This document shows positions 35,337-45,792 of a stretch of 48,660 nt of DNA, piece by piece (the stretch's first letter is position 1; every line of letters starts with the position of its first letter). This stretch comes from Fragilaria crotonensis (taxonomy: Eukaryota > Bacillariophyta > Fragilariophyceae > Fragilariales > Fragilariaceae): positions 1 through 48,660 of the forward strand of contig JAKSYS010000492.1 in assembly GCA_022925895.1 (NCBI GenBank), in the 5' to 3' direction. The position numbers were made by a program, and so were the translations under genes. The notes beneath the pieces were generated by a model that saw only the letters and a list, made by a program, of their open reading frames with translations, was not told where the DNA came from and searched no databases.

Positions 35337-37083
35337 CTAAGTTGCACGCGGAGCGGTCCACCCATCTGGAACCAGCGTATCGTGAATAATCTCCCGATGG
35401 CACGACCAGACCAACTGAATGGCCTCGGGAGTTCCAATTCCGGCACCTCGTGGATCTCCGGCTGGTCCAAACCAATGATTCTGCGGAGCACCGGTGGTGC
35501 GGGCACGGAGGCCAGCGTACGTGGTTCCATTCACAGTATTGGCCAACACTTTCGTTTGGAACGCCACGTCGTTGGACACAACCGCCGCAGTCAAGTGATG
35601 GCTCATCCCCTCCAAGGCTTGTAGGACAGTATCGAGCGTGTCATCATTGTAGGTTGTAACAACTTGGAATGGAGCAAATATTTCGGAAACGCAGTCCTCA
35701 AAGTATTCTGGTTTCATCAGTTCCTCAAGAGGAACGTAGACAGCAGTAGGTTCGACTGCGCCGTATCGCTCTGGGATGTTGTGATTCGCAAGCTCCTCAC
35801 CTCCAAACAAGATTTTGGCTCCAGGAATACTCGCGAGTTTGTTGGTATGATCGAGAAAGTCCTTTGTGGTATGAGTCAGCACCGGGCCGACAGACAAATC
35901 CGCAAGATTTCTTGTCGACGCAATTTCCTTAATCTTCTCAAGCAGTCCTGCCTTAACATAGTTATCATGAACAAACATAATGGATTGCGCAGAACACTTT
36001 TGTCCGCTCAGCGCGTAGGCATCTTGATCGCACTGCCATGCGACGTAGTCGACATTACCTACATCGGGACCCAACACCTTCCAATCAAAGCCAGCGTCTT
36101 CAACCTTGACCTTTCCACCGGTGGCTTTGCAAAGCAACTCGCCAACGCGAGAGGAACCGGTGAATTGTGTCAATCGAACAGGAGTCTGGACAATGAGTTC
36201 TTGCGCCACCGGTCCGCGACAATTCAGGAAATCGACATCGGATGGGTCCATGCCGCAGGCAATCAACAGACGAAGGAACTGCTCCATAACCAACGAGGTC
36301 GGTTCTGAAGGCTTCATCACCGGCTTGTTACCCATATACAAAGCACCCATCAATTGAAGCACTGGGATCTCGAGCGGGAAGTTGAATGGCGTCACCAAGG
36401 CGACAGGTCCGTATGGCCATCTGAGGACAATCAGTGTTTTTGAAGTGAGTGATCCACGATCTAGCGAAGAAATTCCTGCAAATAGAGTCTTAAACCTTGG
36501 CTTACCTGTGCCCAACACTCATCTGGCCATAGTGATCACCAGGTACACCAAAAGACTTAGCCAATCGACGCACATTGTCTCCAGCGAAGTTCTTGAGAAA
36601 GGCACAAGTCACCTTGACTTCGCCAAGGGCTTGCGCATGAGACTTGGGTACACATGCGATAATGGTCTGAGCAAAAAATTCAGCTCCTTCGGGGGTGGAC
36701 ATGACTTCGGCGGCCTTTCTTGAAATTTCACCGTATTCCAAGTAACGATGAGGATTCTTGAGAGGGTTGTGTAGTCCACTTTTGGGTACCTTGCGTAGAC
36801 TATCCAAGAAAGGTTGCAACTCATCGATTTGTGTATCAGGAATTGTGAAGATAGGATATGGAGCATCCTTGTTGAGAGGATGAGGGATTTCAATTTTCTT
36901 GGCGGCGAACGTCCACTTCCCATCGACACAGTTTGGGATGTCGTAAGAGTTTTCCAATCCCAATGCCTTGGGTTCAACAGTCGCCCATGATGGGACAGTT
37001 GAAAACAAACGCTGTGCTCCAATCTTCGTCGAAGTTGGAATGAGCGACGCGATACCACTTCGTAACGCTGCTGCTCTGATCAT
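35337..37083 (-). CDS. P5CDH: Delta-1-pyrroline-5-carboxylate dehydrogenase, mitochondrial (ALDH12 type)
   Basis: Oxidises glutamate semialdehyde/P5C to glutamate with NAD, the second step of proline catabolism. Exon 1 is 36506-37083, intron 36421-36505 (GTAAGC...CCTCAG) inside the HR-W junction, exon 2 35337-36420; 1662 bases, 553 residues, intact. The leader MIRAAALRSGIASLIP with RLFSTV is a mitochondrial presequence. It closely follows plant ALDH12: GLHNPLKNPHRYLEYGEIS, RWPYGPVALVTPFNFPLEIP, LMGALYMGNKP, FTGSSRVGELL, VEDAGFDWKVLGPDVG, catalytic Cys in ALSGQKCSAQS, SEIFAPFQVVT, and TTGAPQNHWFGPAGDPRG followed by IGTPEAI. This is the best-supported enzyme call in the window. Confidence 0.97.
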
Positions 37084-37681
37084 GATTGGCTAAGCGACTC
37101 GTCGGCTTGAATGGAGGATTTAATGGGTTTCTTGTTGCTACAGAATTGATCTTATATCATGTGCACAGAGACAACACAAGACGAAGAAAATGCACGCTTT
37201 CTCACACATCAGAAGACAGACATAGCTTCATCCAGGGCGTGTCACAATTTTTGATGTTTGGTGTGTACGACTAGAGTGTATGATGTATCACGTATATTCG
37301 TGTCACGTACTACTACTCCGTACAAGCAAAACAGTTTACACCGTGTATACCAAAAAAACGCATACTGTAGTTCTCGAACCGTACTCGCCGTTTGGAGCAG
37401 GGCCATAGATGACATACAGCCATACACGTGGATCGTGGATCAGGTTCAACAGTATCAGTATGCCAGTACTCCACTAAAGTAGTACTCTAATGATATAGGT
37501 AGTACAAGTACCTGGTAGCAGCCGAAATTTGAAAGTTTACAAAAAAAACCTAACATCTATTTTACGTGCTGCCGCGGTGCCTATGATTGGAGACACTCGA
37601 CCCACACGGTTAGACACGACCCCCGAGGGAGCGCGGCCAACAGAGAAAAAGGCACCTGGGAGGTGCCACTGAAGATGAGAA
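37084..37681. other. Intergenic region with GTAC motifs
   Basis: No gene supported. Palindromic TAC/GTA-rich sequence lies at 37295-37335 and 37445-37515. Confidence 0.4.
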
Positions 37682-38530
37682 CTATCCCAATGTGATGTAG
37701 GGAGGATGGCTAAAATGAGGAAAGAAGGGTTCCAAACAATACTGCTCATGGAAAAACATATGCTTGTTCATGCTGGGAGGTGGGTTCGTGTAGCACTTGG
37801 AGTGTTGGACAGGGTTGCACTCGGAGTACTGGATATGGGTGTACTTTGAGTACTGAATAGGGGTGTCTTTGGAAGACTCATACTGGGTAGGTGTGTTCTT
37901 GGTGGAGTACTGGAAAGGTGTGTACTTGCAATACTGAATAGGAGGGTAGTCACATTGCTGAACAAGGGTGTACTTGGAGTACTCATACTGGATGGTTGGG
38001 TTCATGGTAGGCAGGGTTACGGTAGGCAGGGTTACGGTAGGCAGGGTCACGGTAGGCAGGGTCACGGTAGGCAAGGTCATGGTAGGCAGGGTCACGGTAG
38101 GCAGGGTTACGGTAGGCCGGGTCACGGTAGGCAGTGTCACGGTAGGCAGGGTCACGGTAGGCAGGGTCACGGTAGGCAGGGTCACGGTAGGCAGGGTCAC
38201 GGTAGGCAGGTTCGCAGTAGGTAGGTGCACGGTAGGAAGGCTGCTCATGGTAGGTACATTCACGGTACCAGTAGTAGGTAGGTGCACAGTATCGTTCACT
38301 CCTGAACATTTCGCTGCAACAATGGGTGGATCAACTGTGTAGAGAGAATACCATGAGAGTGTGTAGGAATTGAACGATGATGGTGAAAATTCACCATCCA
38401 ACCGATGAGTTTTTGCGCCTCCCTTCCGCTCATTCTTTGTTGTGTTTGTTTTGGCATCATTGTGGGAGTATAAAGTCCCGTTGGCAATGGTCGAGTCGAT
38501 ACGAAAGAGTTCTGGAAACCCTTCGTTCAT
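37682..38530 (-). CDS. Low-complexity repeat protein (TLPTV pentads and YSKYTPIQ octads)
   Basis: The ATG is 38530 (MNEGFPELF); the frame is open further to 38602 only through TTG. 282 residues. After a unique N-terminal region (about 1-95) come 14 pentads TLPTV/TLPTM encoded by the 15-bp minisatellite. A second repeat type of 7-10 residues built on YSKYTPIQ follows (about residues 180-250, for example KYTPFQYST, KDTPIQYSKYTHIQ). The C-terminus is aromatic (MFFHEQYCLEPFFPHF). The second repeat varies in length by whole codons, which favours this frame being translated. However, other frames through the pentads are also open (AYRDP minus, VGRVT plus). No signal peptide, domain or homologue is recognised. 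Confidence 0.4.
   Translation of the reverse strand: MNEGFPELFRIDSTIANGTLYSHNDAKTNTTKNERKGGAKTHRLDGEFSPSSFNSYTLSWYSLYTVDPPIVAAKCSGVNDTVHLPTTGTVNVPTMSSLPTVHLPTANLPTVTLPTVTLPTVTLPTVTLPTVTLPTVTRPTVTLPTVTLPTMTLPTVTLPTVTLPTVTLPTVTLPTMNPTIQYEYSKYTLVQQCDYPPIQYCKYTPFQYSTKNTPTQYESSKDTPIQYSKYTHIQYSECNPVQHSKCYTNPPPSMNKHMFFHEQYCLEPFFPHFSHPPYITLG
38006..38215. repeat. 15-bp minisatellite, 14 units
   Basis: Unit GGTAGGCAGGGTCAC with variants (…GGTTAC, …AAGGTCAT, …CCGGGTCAC, …CAGTGTCAC). Degenerate units continue to about 38290. The 15-bp period keeps the reading frame. Confidence 0.95.
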
Positions 38531-39013
38531 CCTTTTAGATGTGCTCTTATGTACGTAGAAACGATACGAGTAAATTACGTAGAACCGGGATTGGGGTGTC
38601 AATTTTCTAGAGTTAATATTTTGAAATTTGAAAGTTTACAGTTTACATGCACTACCAGGTACTGTACAAGGTACAAAGTACTCGGAGTACCAGGTACCGT
38701 AGCCAAATTGGTACTGGTACCAAAAACTTGGAGCAAAATGGTTGCGTTGGCCGTCGTTAATAAGTTAACATCGTGGACTTGTAATAAGGCCCGGGAGCCG
38801 GGAGATCCGGGAAGTTTGAAATCGTTGAAAAGTGAGTACACACAGTGTGCGAGCATCGCATTAGGATCTACCGGTAGATCCATACGTCACCGTAGCAGAT
38901 TAATTAGAATCTTCATCTTAGAGCACGCCATGCTCCAACTCGAAACTATCGAGTCGATGCGATTCGTTAACGGGAAAAACATGTACGAGAAAATTTCGTC
39001 AACATGATCAACA
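38531..39013. other. Intergenic region with GTAC island
   Basis: Nested palindromes lie at 38650-38725 (CCAGGTACTGTACAAGGTAC, GGAGTACCAGGTACCG, TGGTACTGGTACC). No gene seen. Confidence 0.45.
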
Positions 39014-40413
39014 TCAGCATTCTACAAGCTTCGGAATGTCATCAATCTTCAGGATAGTAACCTTGACAGGGTGCCGAATAGTCCCATTTCCCAAAGTAAG
39101 GTCTGTCGAGGCGATTTGAAGAAAGGGCAGCATTGGTCCCAACGTGTCCTCTTGCTTAGAACTAATAGGGCCAAGTTCAGGAATGTAGAATTTCCACTGA
39201 GAGTCCTGTACACAATCCAGGTCACGCACTATCGCCCTGCGAGCGTCCCGAAAGGTGCTAAACGAACGAGATCCAAGCCTGACAAAGCCAACATTTGCTG
39301 GTGGTCGACCTTGCATTACTCGAAGGTATAACTCATCGTCCTCGTCCGTCACGGCACTGTTGTGAGCTTCTAGCGCAGCCACTAAATTCGTTCGCACAGA
39401 GGGTCGGATTTGCGCCTTCGAAACAACGATCTCACCGTCGTCATAAGGATCTTCACCCGCTGTTGCCAGTTCCATGGGACTATTGCTTCCCTCTCTCTTT
39501 CTTTTCCTTTGTTCTCTTTGTCGCTCCCTGTGATTTGGTGATAGTAGTGGCTGGGCATGCAGCGTTGCCCGACTTGGCTCCGGATGATTCCAGTCCATAC
39601 GATGCTCGATTGGTTTCCCCAGTTCCAAATTCGCAATCTTGAGCGCTTCTGCGAATTGCGCCGCGCGATTCTTCCCGGAATGTCGTGCGGCCTTTCCCAG
39701 ATGATAGTTTTCGGTCAACCCAGTGTACCATTCGGACAATTTCGAGTCTGGAAGGGCCGCAAAGGGTGCTTCAAGGCACTGAAAGAAATAAACCAAATGC
39801 TTCTTGCCTAAGTGTTTCTTGGCCAAATCGCGGGCGCCACCGACGGTCATGCGGGGTCGTAAATATAGCAGGGCCACCACCCATACCCTGGTCCACCTTG
39901 TGCCCAAACGACTTCGCCAAACCGTGACGTGAAGAGGGGAGGCATGGCTGCCACTTTTAATTCCAATCCGTCGCCTTCGACATCAAGATCAAGTTTGGGT
40001 CGGCAAATGTCTGATAGATAGGGAATTGGACGACATTATGAGATAAGAAATTGGTGCAAGAGCGATTGAACCTCGAGGCATCGACGAGCTCAAGCCTTCC
40101 AAGTGAGTATCCGACCAGTGCGCTTACCACAAAACCAATCCTCCGTGGGCACAGTCTTCAATCCGATACAATAAAAATGATATTCGGCACTACATTTTTC
40201 ACACAAAAGCATATTCGAATGATCGTTATCTTTCTTGCAGACTCGACAGCCGTCTTTCATCCGTGTAGCTTCTAGGTGACGATCATCTGTCACATCGGCA
40301 ACTATGGCTGCTGTCCGTCGCTTTCGTTTCTCAAATCGTGCAAATTGCCGCAACAATGACTCCCGAGCGGATGCCTTAAGGAACATGCCGTCGCGCCCTG
40401 ATCTATTTGCCAT
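39014..40413 (-). CDS. PHD finger-PWWP chromatin protein, one frameshift
   Basis: A probable nuclear histone-tail reader. Exon 1 is 40128-40413, intron 40011-40127 (GTAAGC...TATCAG), exon 2 39014-40010. The splice completes a C4HC3 PHD finger: CRVCKK, MLLCEKC, YHFYC, then the exon junction creates WFCDIC. About 25 residues later begins a PWWP domain: FGEVVWAQGG, YGWWPCYIYDP, HLVYFFQCLEAPFAALP. Between DP and RMTVGG the run of C at 39853-39856 (minus strand) is one short, shifting the frame. With it corrected the product is 427 residues. The rest has a basic KRKREG patch (possible nuclear signal) and an unassigned C-terminal domain (WKFYIPELGPISS). PHD with PWWP is the layout of BRPF/NSD-type readers, but no catalytic domain is seen. 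Confidence 0.82.
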
Positions 40414-40730
40414 TCGTGTTGTGGCTCTTGCTCAAACTTCAAACTTTTGGAGCACCTCCTACTATTCGTCCTCAGTCGGATGCACCAGCATTTGTCAAGC
40501 GGTATGCGATGTGAGATATGAGATATGAGATAGATACGTGATGTTATCGGCCCTATGACATATGACATATGATGATTCATGTACTTTCGGCTTTGGCGGT
40601 ACTGTACAGTACCAGGTACCACTACTGGTAACACTACCGGTACAGTAGCTTCTAATAGCTCATTGATGTAGTGTCAGACATGGATCTGATCGATATTTCA
40701 GTACTCAGTATTTCTCAATTCATATTAAGA
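40414..40730. other. Upstream region of the PHD-PWWP gene
   Basis: ATATGAGATATGAGAT and ATGACATATGACATATGATG tandem motifs lie at 40515-40573. A GTAC palindrome cluster lies at 40597-40645. No gene seen. Confidence 0.4.
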
Positions 40731-40735
40731 GGCGT
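40731..40735. repeat. Target-site duplication, left (GGCGT)
   Basis: Matches 48007-48011 exactly. Confidence 0.85.
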
Positions 40736-41142
40736 ACTTGAGAGTCGCTGCCGGAGGCTGTACTCTAATCGTAGCTACTAGTATTCGGTACCGTACCGTA
40801 GGACAGTAGATTCGCGAAGGTTTTCTCTACACTAACAGTAAGTGCTTGGGAGAGCCTTTCACAAATAGTAGGTCCTAAAATTATAAACTAAAATGTAGCA
40901 AATAAAGTGAGCTTTGAAATGGCTCAAGAGATATGTCAGGTAGATCATATCAAGTTGAATTCACCTCATTGGATGAGGTAAGATAACCACCATTTCATAT
41001 CTTGTCGGTCTTGACAAGTAGCTAATTATACCGTCCACATTTAGAATCGTGCATTGTTCTGTTTCACATGTATGACCTCACAGTACGATGACGTACGCTG
41101 CGGAGCAGCACAGTACGGTCGTTACAGTCGTCAGTTTTAACT
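40736..41142 (-). repeat. 3' LTR of the copia element
   Basis: Matches 47599-48006. It begins (plus strand) ACTTGAGAGTCG and ends TTTTAACT. The termini are imperfect inverted repeats (AGTT...AAGT in element direction), not the standard TG...CA at the exact edge. Confidence 0.93.
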
Positions 41143-41155
41143 CTCCCTTTCATTC
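41143..41155 (-). promoter_or_regulatory. Polypurine tract next to the 3' LTR
   Basis: Minus strand reads GAATGAAAGGGAG immediately before the LTR, the expected plus-strand primer site. Confidence 0.7.
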
Positions 41156-41240
41156 ATGGAAGCAGACAATGATTAATATGCAATAGATACGAGTTGAACA
41201 ACGGATGCAGTCCAAACAAGAGCACAGAGTTGGAGGGTGG

Positions 41241-41654
41241 TTACCATCCTTGAACGAGTCGGCGAACTCGTTCGAAGCTTTCGCGATTCAGGCCTTTGGT
41301 GAGCATGTCAGCCCACTGTTCCTGAGTATCGACTTTGATGATTGCGATGGTGCCGTCGCGAACGTGTGCCCAAAGAAATGCCATTTGACCTGAAAGTACT
41401 TCGTTCGATTGGTAATTCTTTGGTTGGTTGCCAAAGAAGTGCGCCATTGTTGTCTTCGAACACACGACACTTAACGGTGGACGTGAGGGTATCAGGAAGT
41501 TGCAAGCCATTAATGAGTTCAATGAGCATGGCCCGCAATGGAAGGAGCGTTCGCATGGCAGAGCTGAGCGCGGAGTACTCAGCTTCGAGCGTCGACAGAG
41601 ATATTTCGGACTGGAGATGCGATTTCCAAAGGATCGGGCACCCTCCGAGCGTGA
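41241..41654 (-). pseudogene. pol: Copia RNase H
   Basis: Segments LIELINGLQLP, FEDNNGALL, then KVDTQEQWADMLTKGL match the RNase H end of copia pol (DNxxA and ADxLTK motifs), split between two frames near 41440. The end of the polyprotein is at 41241. Confidence 0.82.
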
Positions 41655-42909
41655 TTATGTATCCTGTCCTCGACTTTGCGGAGCTTGGCGAGAGTCCGGG
41701 TCGCGACGATGCAATCCTGCGAAGTCGGCGTCCACATAGCAGTCCAACGTGAGATCGCCGGTCGGCTTGACGATCATCCCTTTATCGTATGTCCTTTGGA
41801 GGTAACGAACGATCGTCTTGATTGCGGAGGCGTGACTCTTCTTCGGGTTGTGAGAGAATCGAGCAACCTGACTGACTGCGAACGCGATGTCGGGACGAGT
41901 ATTCGTCGAAAGGTAGAGAAGCATCCCGACCACAGAGCGATAGCTCCAAGACTCTTGCATCGGAGGACCATCGGGATCAATTCCCAAAGCGGCTTGTCCA
42001 GCTGGAGTCCAATTGCTGTTGCTCATCTTCATCCCTGTTGCCTCTTGAATCTTCTGAATTAGGCCTTTCTGTGTGAGCGTCAGAGTGCCATTCTTGGGAT
42101 CCTTCACGAAGTTGATGCCCAAAGTCAGTGAAGGTTCCTTCCTTCGTGAAACTGAAACCTTTGGCATCGAGATTCGCAAATAATTCGTCAAGATCGCGTT
42201 GATTTGAAAAGCGATGCCCAAATCGTCAACGTAGATAACCACCATAATAGTGTCCTTGTAAAGAAGACACGGGTCATTAGCACAGCTCTTGAACCCTTCG
42301 TCGCGCAGTGCATCGGACAGATGTTCATACCAGAGTCGCGGTGCGACACTCAAACCGTAGAGACTTTTCAGGAGTTGCAGACACGTAGATGACCCACGTT
42401 CGGAACGAAAGCCCCGAGGCAAGTGAATCCATACTGGATCGGTGAGTGGGGCCTGTACAAATGCACTGCTAAAATCGATAGTGCAAGTTTGCCAAGCAAG
42501 TGTGAGTGACAGTACCAGAAACAACCGCACCGTACTCCAAGCCACGACTGGGGCAAACGTTTCTTGCTCAGTTTCTGCAAGTCACCTCGTACGCAGTACC
42601 GTGCCTTGTACTTGCTTATGGCACCGTCAGGCGTGCGTTTACGCCGAAAGACCCAAGTACCTGGCAGGATTCGTGATTTCGCATCGGCAGTTGGTACTTC
42701 TTTCCAAGTCCCATTTTCTCCAACGACTTGATTTCGGCCTCTGCAGCCCTCAACCAATTTTGGATGTTCTCGACGTCCGACATGGCTTCTTCGAAGGTCA
42801 AAGTGTCGGGGTCGCTCACGCTTGCCTTGTTCGCTTGTGACATGGCGCTGCTGTCTTCAATGGCTTCGGTGAGGAGCCAATCGAAGATGATGTCATCCAT
42901 TGTAAACAA
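41655..42909 (-). pseudogene. pol: Copia reverse transcriptase
   Basis: Pieces in order are WLRAAEAEIKSLEKMG (42909-42616), PGTWVFRRKRTPDG with YKARYCVRGD (42757-42560), FSSAFVQAPL, and the catalytic VVIYVDDLGIAF (about 42220-42255). MLLYLSTNTRPDIAFAVSQV comes later. At least two frame changes interrupt it. Confidence 0.88.
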
Positions 42910-44186
42910 GTAACCTCTCCCTTGTTGGCCGTCGTATCCGAGACGGTCGGGAGCTTTGCGAGTGCGAGTTGAACGACGAGGTGAGTGCCTTTGCTGTTCG
43001 TTGAGTGCCTGCCTTGTGACGGCTTCAATCTCATCTTGCGTTTCGATTGAGGCAGGGATGGAATGTCATGAGATGCAGGACGAAGTGGAGACTGGAACAG
43101 TTGCGTCGGTGTCGGAGGCTGAGGATCCTGAATCAAGTGAGGCGGAGGCGCCACCGTTGGAGTTGATGGAGGAGGACTCTCCCTTGGAGTCAACAATGGT
43201 GTCGAGGGAACCGGAGGTTGCGTCGTCGTCTCGTTGACTGGAAGCTGTCGTTGCGTTGCGTCAACAAGAGTTCTTGTCGGAGGAGGTTCGACGGGTAGCG
43301 CTGACGGTGGAGTTGCTGCGTCGATGGCGGTCGCGATGCGTTGCTGTTGTGAGAGTACGTCTTGCTCTCTCTCGAAATTTTCGGTCTCAACAATCAGCCG
43401 CTCTTGGTCCTCGTCATCCAGAATGTACTGGTAGGTCGAGTCGCGGAACATGCGCTTCCAACTGTCTGCATTGAAGTTTGGAAGGTCGTCGACGGAGGCC
43501 GGGATCGTCGCAAACCAATCGTCGAAGACGACGTGGAATTGCGGCGTTATGTAACCTGTTTGCGGGTTGAGGACAATTGGAACTGTGATGGCATGCTTCG
43601 GTGAGAAGCCCATGTTGATTGTTCGCGTTGACCGCGGAGTCCAGCGGGGCAGCTTCTTGCCATCGGATATCATCTTGTCCAACACGTAGACAGGGCATCC
43701 CCAAACGTGGAGATTGTTTAGCTTTCGCTGCTCCCATCGTGTTTTTGTGAAGAGGTCGGCAGGACACAAACCAGTCCTTGGATCGGGGACATGGTTGACC
43801 AAGAACACCGCATGGTTGACCGCCAACGGCCAAAGAGTGGCATCTGCAATCGCTGGCCAATGAATGGCGGCGTGAAGCATCATCGTTCGTGCGATAGCCA
43901 TTATCGTTCGGATGTTTCGCTCCGCGATGCCGTTGTGGTGGTGTGCACCAACGCCAGCGAACCTCATGATTTGCGCGAACGTCGAGAGGTTGCGAGTGAA
44001 TTCGGCGGATGTGAAAATCTTGGAGTTGTCGGCCAGGTACTCCTGCGGCACAACTCCATACTGGCGACAGGTAAGTTCAAACTTATCCTTTGCTTTCAAC
44101 GTCTCGTGTGTGTTGAGGTTGACTTGGAGTTCGACATGGACGAAACCGGAGGCGTGGTCCACGAAGATGCAACCTCCCGTGTACAT
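42816..44186 (-). CDS. pol: Copia integrase core
   Basis: The longest clean pol frame (456 residues). Catalytic triad DDE: CIFVDHASGFVHVE, YLADNSKIFTS and HHNGIAERNIRTIM. The C-terminal part includes LHVWGCPVYVLDK and a Pro/Ser/Thr-rich linker towards the reverse transcriptase. It inserts element DNA into the genome. Confidence 0.9.
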   Translation of the reverse strand: MYTGGCIFVDHASGFVHVELQVNLNTHETLKAKDKFELTCRQYGVVPQEYLADNSKIFTSAEFTRNLSTFAQIMRFAGVGAHHHNGIAERNIRTIMAIARTMMLHAAIHWPAIADATLWPLAVNHAVFLVNHVPDPRTGLCPADLFTKTRWEQRKLNNLHVWGCPVYVLDKMISDGKKLPRWTPRSTRTINMGFSPKHAITVPIVLNPQTGYITPQFHVVFDDWFATIPASVDDLPNFNADSWKRMFRDSTYQYILDDEDQERLIVETENFEREQDVLSQQQRIATAIDAATPPSALPVEPPPTRTLVDATQRQLPVNETTTQPPVPSTPLLTPRESPPPSTPTVAPPPHLIQDPQPPTPTQLFQSPLRPASHDIPSLPQSKRKMRLKPSQGRHSTNSKGTHLVVQLALAKLPTVSDTTANKGEVTCLQWMTSSSIGSSPKPLKTAAPCHKRTRQA

Positions 44187-44283
44187 CTCGTCGGCTTTGG
44201 TCTTCCCAGCGGAGGTGAGAAGTCGTCCTCGCGTGCTGCAAATGAAGTGGTCGACGGAGATTCGATGCCCAGGAATGACGTTG

Positions 44284-44850
44284 TCAGCCTTGAGGATGTT
44301 CGTTCGGTCGCGGATGATGGTTGACGGCGTCGAACCAGGGATAGGACGTCGATGCTGCTTGCCGTACTGGCAAGCTGCACACTGGAAGGTTCGTCAGCTT
44401 GCAGGCTGCAGAATGGAGTCGGCGACTTGCTTCCGTTTGGCTCAAGACTCCAGTTCTCAACAGGAACTGAATCTTCTTGAATCCAATGTGTCCGAGGCGA
44501 TAGTGCCAGCGTAGGAGTTCCTTTTCGGCTTCGCTGAGGTTGTGATTCGTCTCGTGGACCTCGGTGATCGTTGCGACGAGTGCGTCAGCGGCCTTGAAAG
44601 GGTCCTGACCATTGAAGGCGTCGGACGTCGGCAGGTTGTTCTGCGGGTTCACGAGTACCATCACCGCTCCTCGACTTGAGTCGCCAGGAACGCCACTCAA
44701 GGTAAGTCGATTGGATTCGACTTGGATCGTTTCGCGTTGATACGTTTGCAGGAGACTTGTGGTTGAAAGGAGGCGAACTTTGATGCCGGGACATAGAAAG
44801 CGGGAACCTTGATCATTCGCAGGTTGCCGTTCGTGTCGTGAACTGCCCAA
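44284..44850 (-). pseudogene. pol: Copia Gag-pre-integrase / zinc-binding region
   Basis: Reads KVRLLSTTSLLQTYQ, then LLRWHYRLGHIGFKKIQFLL, the H...H pattern of the Gag-pre-integrase domain. It shifts frame near 44380 before the CxxC part. Confidence 0.75.
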
Positions 44851-45468
44851 GTGACTTCACCTTGACCCTTGATTTGAAGTCCGCGGGCAATTCCCTGAGT
44901 TGGGTAATAGTGCCTGGACTTCGCATCGTGCCTTGAAAGTCCTCAGGGTCGGGCGAGATGGAAATGCTCGCGCCGGAATCCCAGATGATGGGAGCACTGT
45001 TCGTTGCGCTTCCGAGAGCGTTCCGCATTCGTGCTGGCGCTTGCAATGCCATTCGGAGTGTGGCGGTGCAAGCGAGGTTGACGTGGGAGATGATCTTGTG
45101 AGCGGCGTTGCGTTGCTGTGTCGTCCATGGTGCAGGGACGAATGCATCAGGAGCGCCGTCGGCAGGAACGGGATGGTATTTCGGTCGGCGTGTTGGTTTC
45201 TTGCGTTGAGTGTGCGAGCGACGATCGAAGGTTCCGATTCCTCCCTTGTTGAATGCGTTCGTCGCATATGGAGAGCGATGCGTGCGAAGGCGTTGCGTCC
45301 GACGTTGGAGCAGCAACGTTCGAGTCTTCAGTTCGTCGAGGTCGCGAAGACTCGTCTGCGTTTCAAGGGTTGGTGCGCTGGGTGCGTTGATGACGTCGTT
45401 TGCGAAGGCGATAGGGAGGGAGCTACAGCCTTGCGACGTTGCACTTCGTTGAGGCTTGAGTGAAGTCT
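44813..45468 (-). pseudogene. pol: Copia protease region
   Basis: Contains the retropepsin active site as IIWDSGASISISP (about 44960-45000), after a basic low-complexity stretch. The frame is broken soon after (about 44860), where HDTNGNLRMIKVPA continues in another frame. Confidence 0.75.
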
Positions 45469-45792
45469 TCAAGAGTTTCGCGAAGCGTCGGCGTTGCTTG
45501 CGAGTGAATGAAGCGTTTGCGTTTGCGTTCGTTTCTTGTTGGCGAGCTTCGTCCGGCTTCCAAAAGGAGCAGCCAGGAGTGCAAACCAGAGGGCAGGGGC
45601 AAAGAGCAACGTTGGTTGCTCGCGGAGAACTTGACGAAGTGAGTCGGCGACCCACATCAAGAACGACATCCATGGAGTTGATCGTAGCACTTGGAGTGCC
45701 AAGTTTGCAAACTTTGGCACGACGAGACAGAACATCACGAATAAACCAATAGAACCGTTGCCTTTGAGAATAGGAACGTAGATTGTTTCCAC
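45469..45792 (-). CDS. Hydrophobic segment between Gag and protease
   Basis: Open frame of 107 residues with two or three hydrophobic stretches (GLFVMFCLVVPKFANLALQV, TPWMSFLMWVADSL, LLFAPALWFALLAAPFG). Copia elements normally have no membrane-like segment here. It may be part of the polyprotein reached by a frame change, or an out-of-frame reading of it. Confidence 0.35.
   Translation of the reverse strand: METIYVPILKGNGSIGLFVMFCLVVPKFANLALQVLRSTPWMSFLMWVADSLRQVLREQPTLLFAPALWFALLAAPFGSRTKLANKKRTQTQTLHSLASNADASRNS

Noticed and set aside
38006-38215. Short regular repeats considered as a CRISPR array
   Set aside because: The units are directly contiguous 15-mers without spacers in a eukaryotic genome; it is a minisatellite.
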